Origin: BS750m-G69 sp964441235
GTDB lineage: Bacteria > Fidelibacterota > UBA2242
Assembly: GCA_964441235.1 (NCBI GenBank)
Contig: CAYTUQ010000008.1
Span: 34,896-98,895, forward strand
Direction: 5' to 3'
Length of the DNA stretch: 64,000 nucleotides
Shown: one piece after another, positions 7,933 to 17,754 of the stretch
Numbering within the stretch: the first letter of the stretch is position 1
Layout of the letters: each line of letters opens with the position of its first letter
The notes under the pieces: generated by a model
Database searches by the model: none
Told to the model about the DNA's origin: nothing
The model's input: the letters and a program-made list of their open reading frames with translations, nothing else
Program-made: the position numbers and the translations under genes

Positions 7933-10900
7933 ATGGGTGTAGGTTCATTTCTTACATCAATTTTTGGTACTGCATCGGGTAGAGAAGTTAAAAGAATTTC
8001 CCCGATAGTTGAGCAAATAAATCAGATATATCAATCACTTTCTGATGTTTCTATTGAAAAACTCCGTGCGAGAACTGAAGAGTTTAAGAAAAATATTCAG
8101 AAAGTTAGGGAAAAAGCAGAATCTGAGTTAATTGATTCAGATATAACCCAGGATGAAAGACGAAAGTATGTTATAAAGGAAGAGCAGAAAGTACTGGATG
8201 AGATTTTACCTGAATCATTTGCTATGGTAAAAGAAATTTGCCGTAGGCTGATAGGACAGGAGTGGTATGCTTGTGGACATAAGATAGTATGGGATATGAT
8301 ACCCTATGATGTTCAGATTGCCGGTGCTATTATACTTCATGAGGGGAAAATTGCTGAGATGAAAACCGGTGAAGGTAAAACTCTTGTGGCAACTATGCCG
8401 GTTTATCTTAACGCTTTAACAGGTAGAGGCGTGCATTTAGTAACTGTTAATGATTATCTGGCTCAGCGTGATAGTGAATGGATGGGTAGAATTTATACAG
8501 AACTTGGACTAACGGTCGGATGTATTTTAAATAGTATGGATTCCGAACAACGGAAGCAAATGTATAATTGTGACATTACTTATGGAACTAATAATGAATT
8601 CGGCTTTGATTATCTAAGAGATAATATGGCAATTTCTGCTGAAGAACAAGTTCATAGAGAGTATTATTATTGTATAGTTGATGAGGTTGATAATATTTTA
8701 ATTGACGAAGCCAGGACACCTCTTATTATTTCTGGTCCGGTTTCCAGCACGCGTCATGAGAAGTTTGATAAATTAAATCCTGCAGTTGACAATTTGGTGA
8801 AAAATCAGAGGGATACAATAAATGCAATGCTGGCAAAGTTTCCCGAATCATTTGATAACCTTAAAGATGGAAACAAAGTATCAAGAGACCTTTATATTGC
8901 TTCACAGGGTGCGCCCAAAAACCGTCGTCTTCGAAGAATTCTTGAAGAACCTGGTTATCAGAGACTCCTTCAAGCCGGAGAACGCGAATATCTGCTACTT
9001 ACAAGCTCTAAAAGTGGCACTTCTATAAGTCAGGACGAATATTTCAAAGACCTATATTATTTTATAGAAGAGAAACAGCAAAATATTACGCTTACTCCTA
9101 AAGGTGAAGAGAAATTAGCGGCTTTTTTAGGTATTAGAGTGGAAGATCTTATTATTCCTGATTTAGCGGAAGAATTTGTTAAGATTGATGTAAATCCTGA
9201 TTTATCTGATGCTGAAAAAGAGAAAAAGAAAATGGAATTTGAACAGCTACATTCAGATGTGTCGGATCGTTTTCATACTATTTCTCAGCTTCTACGTTCA
9301 CATACTTTATATGAGAAAGATGTTGAATATGTTGTTCAAGATGGAAAAGTTCTTATTGTTGATGAATTTACCGGAAGGATACTTCCCGGAAGGCGATATA
9401 GTGACGGGCTTCACCAGGCAATTGAGGCAAAAGAAAGGGTAAAAATTGAAAAAGAAACTCAGACTTTCGCAACAATAACCCTGCAAAATTATTTTAGGAT
9501 GTATGATAAATTAGCGGGAATGACCGGCACTGCTGAGACAGAATCTGCGGAATTTGATGATATTTATAAACTGAAAGTAGTTGTAATCCCCACTAATGAA
9601 CCTTGTATAAGGAAGGATTATGAAGATCAGATTTATAAGACTCGTAGAGAAAAATATAATGCTATATTAAATGAGATAGAGGAATGCAACCGCAAAAAGC
9701 AGCCTGTTCTTGTAGGTACTATTAGCGTTGATGTTTCTGAAACTATTAGCAGAATGTTAAAACGTCGCGGTATAACTCATAATGTATTAAATGCAAAGCA
9801 GCATAAGCGCGAGGCTGAAATTGTAACTCGAGCCGGAGAAAAAGGAGCGGTTACTATTGCTACAAATATGGCTGGTAGAGGAACAGATATAAAGTTAGCA
9901 GAAGGAGTAAAAGAGCTTGGGGGACTTCATATTGTTGGTACTGAAAGGCATGAGTCCAGAAGAATAGATTTGCAGCTCAAAGGGCGAAGTGGTCGTCAGG
10001 GAGACCACGGTTCGTCACGATTTTTTCTCTCATTAGAAGATGATTTGATGAGATTATTTAATAGTGAGCGAATAGCTTCGATTATGGATAGAATGGGAAT
10101 TGAAGAGGGACAGGTTATTACCCATCCAATGGTTACACGTTCTATTGAGCGTGCACAAAAAAGAGTTGAAGGTAGGAATTTTGGAATTCGGAAACATCTG
10201 ATTGAATATGATGATGTTATGAATCAGCAGCGAACGATTATCTATGATCGACGGAATTATGCTCTTAAGGATGGAGACCTTAAAAGGGAATTATTTGACA
10301 TTCTTGAGGACTGGATAGATAAATTACTTGAAACCTATACTGACTCAAAGATGATGCCTGAAGAATGGGATTGGGATAATCTGCGAAGTGAATTGATATC
10401 TACTCTTGGTATTGATGTTTCGTTGGATGAGCTCCCTGATGCTTCAATAAGTGCTATTAAGAGAGAGATAGTTGATCGTGCTATAAAGTATTATGATTTG
10501 AAAGAAAAGTATGTAGGCGAAGAGCAGTTGCGGTTCCTTGAAAAATTTGTCACTTTAAGAACCATAGATGAGAAATGGAGAGATCATCTTTATGGTATGG
10601 ATCAGCTTAAAGAGGGTATTAACTGGAGAGCATACGGTCAAAAGGACCCGCTTCTTGAATATAAGGGCGAAGGTTTCGATGCTTTTGTTCGTATGATCGA
10701 TGATATAAATAAGCAGACACTGAAACTTTGCTTTAGAGCACAGATAGGACCTCAAAGCCCGGAAGCTTATCAGCAGAGGCGACCTCAACCATTTAGAATG
10801 GAACATCAAGATTCTCTTGGGATGGGTCTTGCCGCTCCGGTTCCGCAAGAGCGGGGTTTTGATGAGGGATCTGCAACAAGTGATGGTAGACAGCTGAAAA

Positions 10901-10998
10901 GAAGGCCTGTACATGTAGGGCAAAAGGTGGGTAGGAATGATCCCTGTCCATGTGGAAGTGGTAAAAAATATAAAAAATGCTGTGGGGCTATAAAATAA
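7933..10998 (+). CDS. secA: Preprotein translocase subunit SecA
   Basis: ATP-driven motor that pushes unfolded preproteins through SecYEG. 1021 residues, longer than the roughly 850-900 of typical SecA, because of an insertion of about 120 residues in the first nucleotide-binding domain (about residues 275-395, SRHEKFDKLNPAVDNL to LLTSSKSGTSISQDEYF) as found in Bacteroidota-type SecA. Motifs seen: MKTGEGKTLVATMPVYLNAL (Walker A), VDEVDNILIDEARTPLIISG (Walker B), MTGTAETESAEF, TNMAGRGTDIKL, and LKGRSGRQGDHGSSRFFLSLEDDLMRLF. The C-terminal zinc tail NDPCPCGSGKKYKKCCG is intact. The ribosome site AAGGTG lies just before the ATG. It stands alone, with no other sec genes beside it. Confidence 0.98.
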   Translation: MGVGSFLTSIFGTASGREVKRISPIVEQINQIYQSLSDVSIEKLRARTEEFKKNIQKVREKAESELIDSDITQDERRKYVIKEEQKVLDEILPESFAMVKEICRRLIGQEWYACGHKIVWDMIPYDVQIAGAIILHEGKIAEMKTGEGKTLVATMPVYLNALTGRGVHLVTVNDYLAQRDSEWMGRIYTELGLTVGCILNSMDSEQRKQMYNCDITYGTNNEFGFDYLRDNMAISAEEQVHREYYYCIVDEVDNILIDEARTPLIISGPVSSTRHEKFDKLNPAVDNLVKNQRDTINAMLAKFPESFDNLKDGNKVSRDLYIASQGAPKNRRLRRILEEPGYQRLLQAGEREYLLLTSSKSGTSISQDEYFKDLYYFIEEKQQNITLTPKGEEKLAAFLGIRVEDLIIPDLAEEFVKIDVNPDLSDAEKEKKKMEFEQLHSDVSDRFHTISQLLRSHTLYEKDVEYVVQDGKVLIVDEFTGRILPGRRYSDGLHQAIEAKERVKIEKETQTFATITLQNYFRMYDKLAGMTGTAETESAEFDDIYKLKVVVIPTNEPCIRKDYEDQIYKTRREKYNAILNEIEECNRKKQPVLVGTISVDVSETISRMLKRRGITHNVLNAKQHKREAEIVTRAGEKGAVTIATNMAGRGTDIKLAEGVKELGGLHIVGTERHESRRIDLQLKGRSGRQGDHGSSRFFLSLEDDLMRLFNSERIASIMDRMGIEEGQVITHPMVTRSIERAQKRVEGRNFGIRKHLIEYDDVMNQQRTIIYDRRNYALKDGDLKRELFDILEDWIDKLLETYTDSKMMPEEWDWDNLRSELISTLGIDVSLDELPDASISAIKREIVDRAIKYYDLKEKYVGEEQLRFLEKFVTLRTIDEKWRDHLYGMDQLKEGINWRAYGQKDPLLEYKGEGFDAFVRMIDDINKQTLKLCFRAQIGPQSPEAYQQRRPQPFRMEHQDSLGMGLAAPVPQERGFDEGSATSDGRQLKRRPVHVGQKVGRNDPCPCGSGKKYKKCCGAIK

Positions 10999-11021
10999 AT
11001 GATTTGGATTGTGGTTTAGAG

Positions 11022-11256
11022 CTATTTAGACCCAATTCGAAAAGGTAAAAAAAATATAAACGCAGATATGCAGAGGACACAAAGAACGAAGAAAATTATA
11101 AAAATTAATTTTAAATAAAAAATGAAAATAATTTAATTACTGCTAAATTACATGAAATTTTTTAATAACTTCTGCGCTCTCTCCCAACGGGATCCCTTCG
11201 GGATGCGCATCTGTGTTAAATATAAAAACCCTTTTCGAGTTAGGTCTATTTAGAAA
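11022..11256. repeat. Large imperfect inverted repeat downstream of secA
   Basis: The left arm (about 11022-11090) and the reverse complement of the right arm (about 11158-11256) share the order TAGACC-AA-TCGAAAAGG, AATATAAACGCAGAT or the variant AACACAGAT, then GCA and GAG. The right arm carries an extra 22 bases at 11182-11203. The structure may have acted as a terminator for secA or may be a decayed mobile element. No gene is present in 10999-11340. Confidence 0.6.
11182..11203. repeat. 22-bp bipartite palindromic micro-element (copy 2)
   Basis: TCCCAACGGGA then TCCCTTCGGGA. Without it the right arm reads GCGCAGATGC-type sequence continuous with the partner arm at 11058-11076, so it is an insertion into one arm of the inverted repeat. 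Confidence 0.75.
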
Positions 11257-11344
11257 AGAGATTTTTAAAAACTTCGTGTTAAATTTTAAATGATTACATT
11301 TAGCGTTGGGTTTATATTTATAGTTCTTCACGAAACTTTATGAG

Positions 11345-11712
11345 AAATATGATATTGAAAGGAAGTTGCAGGAACTTGGGAGACCCGATAAACTCCCCGT
11401 GGTGGGGGTATCTGCTAACAATCTGAAGAAGAGAGGATGCAGAGATGGTTTATCGGGAGTCGGACTAACCCATAGTAGAGGTATAGTAGGGGTAATTCCT
11501 TATGCGTCCGGGAGCGAGGGACACTCGAAGGGGTTAGCATTAGTGTGCAGAGGTAAAGGGACACGCAATCCTACACTGATAGGGATTAATTGTAAAAACA
11601 GAACTGAACCTTATAACGGATGTGGTTTTCTAACTACTGAAGTGAATGCTAATGAAGAGCCCGTTGCGGGAAAATCGCACGATGGGTTCTGTGAGAGACA
11701 TAGTATTATAAA
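11345..11712 (+). ncRNA. Group II intron-like RNA remnant
   Basis: The stretch has the G-rich, structured look of group II intron RNA rather than a gene. Near its end the stem GAGCCC-GTTGCGGG with CGCAC-GATGGGTTCTGTGAGAGA matches the GAGCC...GGTTCTGTGAG hairpin familiar from bacterial group II introns. Upstream, GGGAGACCCGATAAAC and TATCGGGAGTCGGACTAACCCATAGTAG also have that flavour. A 118-codon open frame crosses it but resembles no protein. No reverse transcriptase gene follows, so at most a fragment remains. Identification from memory of intron sequence, not from a covariance model. Confidence 0.45.
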
Positions 11713-11736
11713 CCTTAAATAGAAAGGGGAAAACAT

Positions 11737-12657
11737 ATGCCTACTCGACAAGAAAAATTAGTCAGTTTGACTCTAACTAAAATTGCTAATCAAAAGCAAT
11801 TACGCAAAGTCTTAACTAAAAAATTGGATAACTATATTCACAAATCACTGGTTGAAAATGACTCGGAAAATTTAGAGAGCGTACAGAGGAAAAAATACGA
11901 ATTTCTATCCGCAATGCTCCATTCCGCTGTTAGAAATATGGACAAGGGTTATATATCAAAAAATGTGATAAAAAAACTTATTGAAGTATTGGTTGAAAAT
12001 TCCTTTATGGATAGTGCTGAGGGTTATGATATTGCGGTTAAAAATTTTAAAGAAAAATATAATGCTGCCCCGTCTTCTTTTATTGTACTATCCCCTACAC
12101 AAAATTGTAATATTCACTGCAAAGGTTATTATGCTACTTAAGCAACATCTACAGCAGCTACACTTCCTTACAGTATTGTAGATAGAATAGTAGGGGAAGT
12201 TCACGATATTTTCGGGAGCAGATTTATTATAATCAGCGGCGGTGAACCCTTTATGTATAAAAGGGAAGGCATGACTTTGTTGGATATTTTTGAAAAATAC
12301 AATGATATGTTCTTTCTCGTTTATACTAATGGCACTCTGATAACACCGGAGATTGCGAAACGGTTAGAGAAAGCAGGAAACGCAACGCCTGCTATTTCTG
12401 TAGAAGGGTTTGAAAAGGAAACAGACGAGAGAAGAGGAAAGGGCGTATTTAAAAAAGTTCTTAATTCTTTTAGTAATTTAAGGGAAGCTAGAGTGCCTTT
12501 CGGTATATCTGTTACAGCAACGAGTGAAAATGTCGATTTGTTACTCACAGATGAATTTTATGCCTTCTATTTTGAAGATCAGGGTGTCATTTATATGTGG
12601 CAATTTCAATTAATGCCTATTGGCAGGGGAAATGAGTATTTGAACAAGACGGAATAA
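11737..12657 (+). pseudogene. Radical SAM protein, inactivated
   Basis: N-terminal 130 residues lead to SPTQNCNIHCKGYYAT, where the radical SAM CxxxCxxC cluster motif has its third cysteine replaced by tyrosine (expected CNIHCKGCYA). A TAA follows two codons later, at about 12139. Reading on in the same frame gives ATSTAATLPYSIVDRIVGEV, then HDIFGSRFIIISGGEPFMYK with the SAM-binding GGEP motif, and further matching sequence to WQFQLMPIGRGNEYLNKTE, ending early at 12657. Two independent lesions plus truncation make this a dead gene. It is preceded by AGAAAGGGGA as a former ribosome site. Confidence 0.8.
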
Positions 12658-12771
12658 TTGCAATCTGGTGTTTCATAGATTATATACAAAAATTCATTAG
12701 CCTTTTCCAAACATCAGAGTAGCATCCTACTTAAGATACCACTTTACTGAAACAAATAGGTAGATTCCCAC

Positions 12772-13914
12772 GTGAAAAAATACATCAATAAAATTTACAT
12801 TTCCGAATCGGCTTCGAACGACTTCACCACAAAAGAAATTTTAAAACAGCATCCTGACAGTTTACATTTTATAATACCGGATAATTATAATCTTGCAAAA
12901 GAAACAAAGGGTGAAGATCCAAAAAGGATTTTGTTCCTTACGTACAGTAAAGGTCAGATAATAAAAGATTGTCCCGGAACAGCTGAAAGTTATCTATGCT
13001 GTCGTTATCAGGTTATAAACCAGACACAAAACTGTCCGTTAAACTGCACTTATTGCATACTTCAGTTCTACTTAAATCAAGCTGCAACAATTATTTATAC
13101 AGATTTTGACTCTATTTTCGATGAACTGCGGAAAAAATTGAAGTCCAACCCAAAGAGATTTAATCGTATAGGGACGGGTGAACTTGCTGATAGTCTTGCT
13201 CTCCCGGGCTCGAGGTTTTTTGCAAAGAAGGCTATTCGTTTTTTCGCTGATATTCCAAATGCTCTTTTTGAATTAAAGACAAAAACTACCGAAATAGAAT
13301 CTCTTCTTTCCATTCAACATAATGAACATACAGTTTTATCATGGTCATTAAATCCTCCAGAAATCATTAAAAGCGAGGAACATTCTGCTGCATCTCTGAA
13401 GTCTAGACTTTCCGCTGCTTCAAAGGCTGAAAAAGCCGGGTTTTTACTTGGATTTCATTTTGATCCAATAATTCGCTTTTCTAACTGGGAAAATCTTTAT
13501 TCTAATCTTATTGATGAACTATATTCAACTATTGACCCTTCCAGAATAGTCTGGATTAGCCTGGGTTCATTAAGATTTCCTCCCTCTATGAAAGAGAAAA
13601 TTAAAGACCGCTATCCAAAATCTACATTGGTATACGGGGAAATGATAAAAGGGATGGATGGAAAACTCCGATACGCCAGACCGGTCAGAGTCCCGATGTA
13701 CCATTTGATATATCAAAAATTAAAAAATATAAAGAACCCTCCGTTTATATATTTTTGTATGGAAAGTCCTGATGTATGGAAGGAAGTAACGGGATTCGCA
13801 CCATCAAGTAATGCTTATCTGGATTATATGTTTGCGGAAAGTTTACACAGAAGATTCAATCATATTGTCCTGGATAAACATAGGCTTGAAGACTATGAAA
13901 GAGTTTTATGCTGA
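12772..13914 (+). CDS. Spore photoproduct lyase-like radical SAM protein
   Basis: 380-residue member of the SPL family, radical SAM enzymes that repair or modify DNA or RNA bases. The [4Fe-4S] motif is CPLNCTYC (about residues 85-92) in the family context RYQVINQTQNCPLNCTYCILQFYLNQ. Other family blocks are IGTGELADSLALP, TVLSWSLNPPEII, GFHFDPII and WISLGSLRFPP. The start is a GTG in front of KKYINKIYISE; ribosome site weak (AGGTAG, 10 bases upstream). Whether it repairs spore photoproduct is unknown, since such non-sporulating relatives are common. It is intact, unlike the radical SAM gene just upstream, with which it shares only the cofactor type. Confidence 0.82.
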   Translation: MKKYINKIYISESASNDFTTKEILKQHPDSLHFIIPDNYNLAKETKGEDPKRILFLTYSKGQIIKDCPGTAESYLCCRYQVINQTQNCPLNCTYCILQFYLNQAATIIYTDFDSIFDELRKKLKSNPKRFNRIGTGELADSLALPGSRFFAKKAIRFFADIPNALFELKTKTTEIESLLSIQHNEHTVLSWSLNPPEIIKSEEHSAASLKSRLSAASKAEKAGFLLGFHFDPIIRFSNWENLYSNLIDELYSTIDPSRIVWISLGSLRFPPSMKEKIKDRYPKSTLVYGEMIKGMDGKLRYARPVRVPMYHLIYQKLKNIKNPPFIYFCMESPDVWKEVTGFAPSSNAYLDYMFAESLHRRFNHIVLDKHRLEDYERVLC

Positions 13915-14031
13915 ATGAATTGAGAAAAAAAAGTTACTCTTTTTATGACCAAAATTGAGCGGTTATTATTTCACAAGCAGCAATACAGTCCTGACCAGAT
14001 TTGTAATACCAATTGCGAAAAACCATAGGAG

Positions 14032-14607
14032 TTATTTTAAAACTCGTTTCCTGAATTGTCTATCATTAATGATCTTATCTGCCCAGAATAATCCGATAAC
14101 GCTTTTTGCATCCGTTATTTCCCCCGAATAAATCATCTCCATAGCATTGCCAATACTCGTTGGAAACAATTCTATTCTTTCATCATAATCCGGTTTTTTA
14201 ACACAAGGCTTCAGATTATAAGCCCAAAATAAATGAAGTAATTCGTCACTGTAACCAACAGTAGTGTAGATTGCACATAAATTTATTATGTTATCTGAAG
14301 TATAACCTGTTTCCTCCTCAAGTTCCCTTTTTATCGTAGTATCAGGATTTTCTCCGGGATCAATTTTTCCAGCCGGTAATTCAATCATCACTCTATTTAC
14401 AGGATAACGGAATTGATGTATTAAAAGCACTTGATTGTCATTCAAATATGGGATAACTACAGAAGCTCCTGGGTGTTTAATATACTCACGTATTGTTTCC
14501 CTGTCATCAGGTAGAATAACTTTATCGCGGAAAACGTGTAATAATCTACCAGAAAAAATATTTTTACTTTCCAGGCACTTTTCTGCGAAATCGTATTTTT
14601 CTAGCAT
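14032..14607 (-). CDS. Nudix hydrolase, ADP-ribose pyrophosphatase type
   Basis: 191-residue hydrolase of nucleoside diphosphate-linked compounds. The Nudix box is complete: GKIDPGENPDTTIKRELEEETGY (about residues 80-102, with REL-EETG). The preceding VLLIHQFRYPVNRVMIELPAGK is the pattern of the ADP-ribose pyrophosphatase subgroup (NudF-like). Monocistronic on the minus strand, facing the spore-lyase-like gene tail to tail with a 117-base gap. Substrate is inferred from subgroup features only. Confidence 0.88.
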   Translation of the reverse strand: MLEKYDFAEKCLESKNIFSGRLLHVFRDKVILPDDRETIREYIKHPGASVVIPYLNDNQVLLIHQFRYPVNRVMIELPAGKIDPGENPDTTIKRELEEETGYTSDNIINLCAIYTTVGYSDELLHLFWAYNLKPCVKKPDYDERIELFPTSIGNAMEMIYSGEITDAKSVIGLFWADKIINDRQFRKRVLK

Positions 14608-14692
14608 TTTTATCGTCCTATCATTTTATCAATATATCCTATTCATATCCTATGAAAGTTCAACTTATAAAATCAAATATACAACTGAATAG

Positions 14693-15177
14693 AAAACTTC
14701 TGTTTTTTTTATAGAAATATTTGATTTTGAATCATTAACCACTGAGATAATTCTACGTAAACAAGGAGAATTTTGTAAAGGAAAATATCTGTATTGAAGT
14801 AATGATAAAAAAATAGAGGAGGACGCCCTTTTTTGGGAGGAGATCCCAAGGAAGGAAGAAGGTTGGACGGATCAATAGGTTAACTACTAACCCCTCTAAG
14901 ATGGGTCATCCCCCTCGTAGAAATCAAATTAATCAAAAACCAAATATTAAGAATTTAACAATAGCAATTCTAAAAAGTTCCAATATCTATTTCCCAATTT
15001 CAAAACCTGTACTCTTTATTTCTTTGTTAATATAAAAATAATTTTTAATAATTTCAATTAATTTTTACAAAATTAATATTTTTAAAATGCTCATAAACCC
15101 CTTATGTTTTGCAAAATCCTGTGATATTTTATTCTTGGATAAAATTAGCTGACTTACTAATTTTCGCTGCTTTTTGA
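14693..15177. other. AT-rich intergenic region before tRNA-Lys
   Basis: No coding frame supported. One short hairpin, TTGGGA-GGAGA-TCCCAA (14836-14852), and otherwise AT-rich sequence. The promoter of tRNA-Lys should be in the right part but no clear boxes are visible. Confidence 0.4.
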
Positions 15178-15250
15178 GGGCGCATAGCTCAGTCGGTAGA
15201 GCAACGGCCTTTTAAGCCGTGGGTCGCAGGTTCGATCCCTGCTGCGCTCA
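15178..15250 (+). tRNA. tRNA-Lys (TTT anticodon)
   Basis: Folds by eye: acceptor GGGCGCA pairs with TGCGCTC, discriminator A, no encoded CCA. Anticodon stem ACGGC/GCCGT encloses the loop CTTTTAA, and the T arm is CGCAGGTTCGATCCCTGCT. A transposase remnant starts 169 bases downstream. Confidence 0.96.
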
Positions 15251-15418
15251 CTTAACTCAGTTTCGACAATATTACAGATAAAATACGTAGGAATTTAATA
15301 TTCGTATGTAATAATCTATTGTTTTTATTAGATTAATTATTTTGGAACTTAAACGTAGGGACTGAACATCTATCTCCCTCTTAACATTAATATTCCTAAA
15401 ATGTAAATTATAAAACAT

Positions 15419-16655
15419 GTATATTAGAGAAAAGACAAAAACAGTAAATGGCAAACGATACGTTCGACATCAACTCCTCGAATCAGTTCGCACACCTGAC
15501 GGTCCAGACAAAATGTGATCCTCAATCTTGGTATCCTGGATTTGGAAAAGGATAAATGGAAATTATTAACCAATGTCATCAAAGAGAAACTATGTAATCA
15601 GAATCAGAATAGGTTATTTCAGATTGACCCGGAAATAGAAAAACTGGCTGAACATTACGCATCCCTAATCCTTGAAAAGTGGTTGCAGCAAGCCTCTGAA
15701 AATATAGAAAATAGCGAGGAAAAGGATGAAGATGAAAGCCAGGCGCCATATGAAAGTGTCGATGTTCACTCCGTTTCAACTTCAAATGCAAGAACCCAGG
15801 GTGCTGAACACGTGGCAATCAAACAGATGGATGAGCTTTCAGAGTATACAGACACAAATCTCTTTAATTCGAGAAAGACCATAGTCATAGATGCTGGAAT
15901 AGCCACAGATGATAATCTTAAAATAATCAAATCTAAAAACTACAACTATGTGGCAGTATCACGTAAACGTTCATACGGTGATAATTTCTGGGATAACACT
16001 GAGGAGAGAAAGATTAATTTATCCCGAGCAAAGTCTTTCTAAAAGTCACGTGCCAGAGGCATCCCTTTGGGATAGGACCCCTTCGGAGAATCTTCGATTG
16101 ACGGAGGATGACAAAACAAAATTAAAAATAAAGGTGGTTATAACAGATGATAAAGCCCTTCTTCTTTGCCACAGTGAAATGAAGGAGGCTAAAGAGAGAG
16201 CGATTCTGGAGCGTAAACTGAAGAAGTTTGAAGATGGGTTGAAGAATCTAAAGGATGGTTTAAAAAAGAAAGGAACTCAAAAGAAATACTCTAAAATCGT
16301 TGAGCGGATAGGTAGATTAAAGGAGAAATGTGGCGTTGGTACTCTGTACGATATTGAAGTAAAAGAGAAGGATGGAGTTGTAACAGACATTGAATTCAGC
16401 AAGAATTCGAAAGGGGAAGCGAAGGAATGTACCGCTGGAGAGTATGTAATAAGAACGAGCAGGTTAGACCTTTTGGATGAGAGGATATCTCAGATACATC
16501 GTTCTCTGACTAGAATTGAAGATTGTTTTTGCAGTATGAAATCGGAATTGGGAATGATGCTTAACTACCACAAGGAAGATGATCCAACAATCGCCTATAT
16601 ATCTATTACGGTTATTGCCTATCATGCTCTTCGGACAATACGGTCGCACTTTTCG
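15419..16655 (+). pseudogene. IS1634-like transposase, inactivated
   Basis: Reads MYIREKTKTVNGKRYVRHQLLESVRTPDGP, then loses one base at about 15510 and continues as VILNLGILDLEKDKWKLL and, from about 15880, TIVIDAGIATDDNLKIIKSK, the IS1634/IS4-type catalytic core. A second frame change occurs at about 16040. There a 47-base compound palindromic insertion (16052-16098) sits between the KV-T and LTEDDKTKLK parts. The end reads ISQIHRSLTRIEDCFCSMKS and ITVIAYHAL, close to the normal C-terminus, and abuts the truncated TPR gene on the other strand. No intact terminal repeats were found. Confidence 0.8.
16052..16099. repeat. Two tandem 22-bp bipartite palindromic micro-elements (copies 3 and 4)
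   Basis: First unit GCCAGAGGC then ATCCCTTTGGGAT (16052-16073), second unit CCCCTTCGGAG then AATCTTCGATT (16078-16099), separated by AGGA. Inserted into the transposase between codons for KV-T and LTEDDK. Confidence 0.7.
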
Positions 16656-17375
16656 ATTTTGGCCTGGGCAACTGAAAGTTCCTTTTGGATTTTAATATCT
16701 TCAATTTCCGAATCTTTTTTTTTCAGTTGTGCATCATTGATAAATTGTAAATGTTCATAAAGCGGATATCCAAGATCCCACCACCTTTGATCAAGTACAT
16801 CTTTGTATCCTTCACAAGCATTTCTTGCTTTATCATATTCGCCTTTTGAAAGATAATAATTTGAAATTTCTTCAATTTTTTCAATTATTTCCTTATCAAG
16901 TTCCCAGTCGATATCCTTAAAGGACTTCAATGCCTTATCGTATTCTTTTTTCTTATAATATATTTTCCCTAATTCTTCTTTTGCTTCATTATTTTTAGAA
17001 TCAATTTTCTAATACCTTTTTAAACCAGTATATTGCATTATCAACATTATCAGCCCTGTTAGATTTAAAAAAATGCCCATAAAGAAGTAAAACATTAATG
17101 TTTTTTGTATTACACTCTAGTGCTAAACCAAAATCTTTGAAAGCCTTGTCTAATTTATTTTGATGTAAAAAACATAATGCTCTTTTATAAAAAGTATCTG
17201 AGTCTTTAGGATTTATTTCAAGAATTTTATTATAATCATTCAACGCATTTTCAATCTGTTCTTTCTCGAAAAATAAATCAGCGCGCTTCTGATATAATTC
17301 AGCGTTAGCTGGTTCTTTTACAATTTTTTTGCTTAGCTCGTTAATTTCATTAGTATAGTTTTTATTTTTATTCAT
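16655..17375 (-). pseudogene. TPR sensor kinase fragment (truncated third copy)
   Basis: Near-duplicate of the N-terminal half of the TPR kinase at 21555-23051: shared stretches include ISNYYLSKGEYDKARNACEG and YKDVLDQRWWDLGYPLYEHL. The start at 17375 (MNKNKNYTNEINELSKKI) corresponds to MDKKAKYQDQIDEISKQI of the intact copy and has AAAGGA nine bases upstream. An extra base near 17010 shifts the frame between YWFKKVLEN and IDSKNNEAKEELGKIYY. The 3' end is cut by the transposase remnant at about 16655, so the histidine-kinase part is missing. Dead copy, but it shows that the module has been amplified here. Confidence 0.8.
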
Positions 17376-17397
17376 TATCAACATTCCTTTTGTATAG

Positions 17398-17754
17398 TCA
17401 ATTGAATGATTCACAATAGATCAATCTTCCCAAAAAATATGGGAAACTATTTTCCGGTATATCTTGATAGTCGAAATCAATATACATTAAAACTGAATCT
17501 TTGCCACGTGGCGGTTTGACTTTCAATTTAGCAGGAAACAGCCCATGCCAATAGTTCTGATAGAAAAGTTTCATAGATTCTTTCTGAATTATATCCTTTG
17601 GTGTAGACTTTTTCCTTGCTGGTTTACAAGATTCTCCAAAACCACTAATTAAATCGTGAAAGTAGTTTCCTGAAATTAATATGTTTTCTTTTTCTAATGT
17701 TTGCCTGAATGAAGAGTAAGATTTCGCTAATTCATTTTTGACATTGATAATTTC
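17398..17754 (-). CDS. 118-codon in-frame continuation of the receiver protein gene
   Basis: Directly after the TAA (17755-17757) of the receiver gene the same frame stays open for 118 codons to a TGA at 17398-17400. It reads EIINVKNELAKSYSSFRQTL to ENSFPYFLGRLIYCESFN. It has no ATG near its beginning; the first in-frame ATG is at about 17574. Either the TAA is a recent nonsense mutation (or an assembly error) within a 478-residue protein, or this is a separate short gene starting internally. The sequence itself is not recognised. It ends 23 bases before the start of the TPR fragment. Confidence 0.45.
   Translation of the reverse strand, partial: EIINVKNELAKSYSSFRQTLEKENILISGNYFHDLISGFGESCKPARKKSTPKDIIQKESMKLFYQNYWHGLFPAKLKVKPPRGKDSVLMYIDFDYQDIPENSFPYFLGRLIYCESFN

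Noticed and set aside
10555..10923. 122-codon minus-strand frame within secA
   Set aside because: Shadow of the secA coding strand with no family resemblance.
11366..11722. 118-codon open frame as a protein gene
   Set aside because: Composition is that of structured G-rich RNA, the frame overlaps the intron-like hairpin, there is no ribosome site, and no protein family is recognisable.
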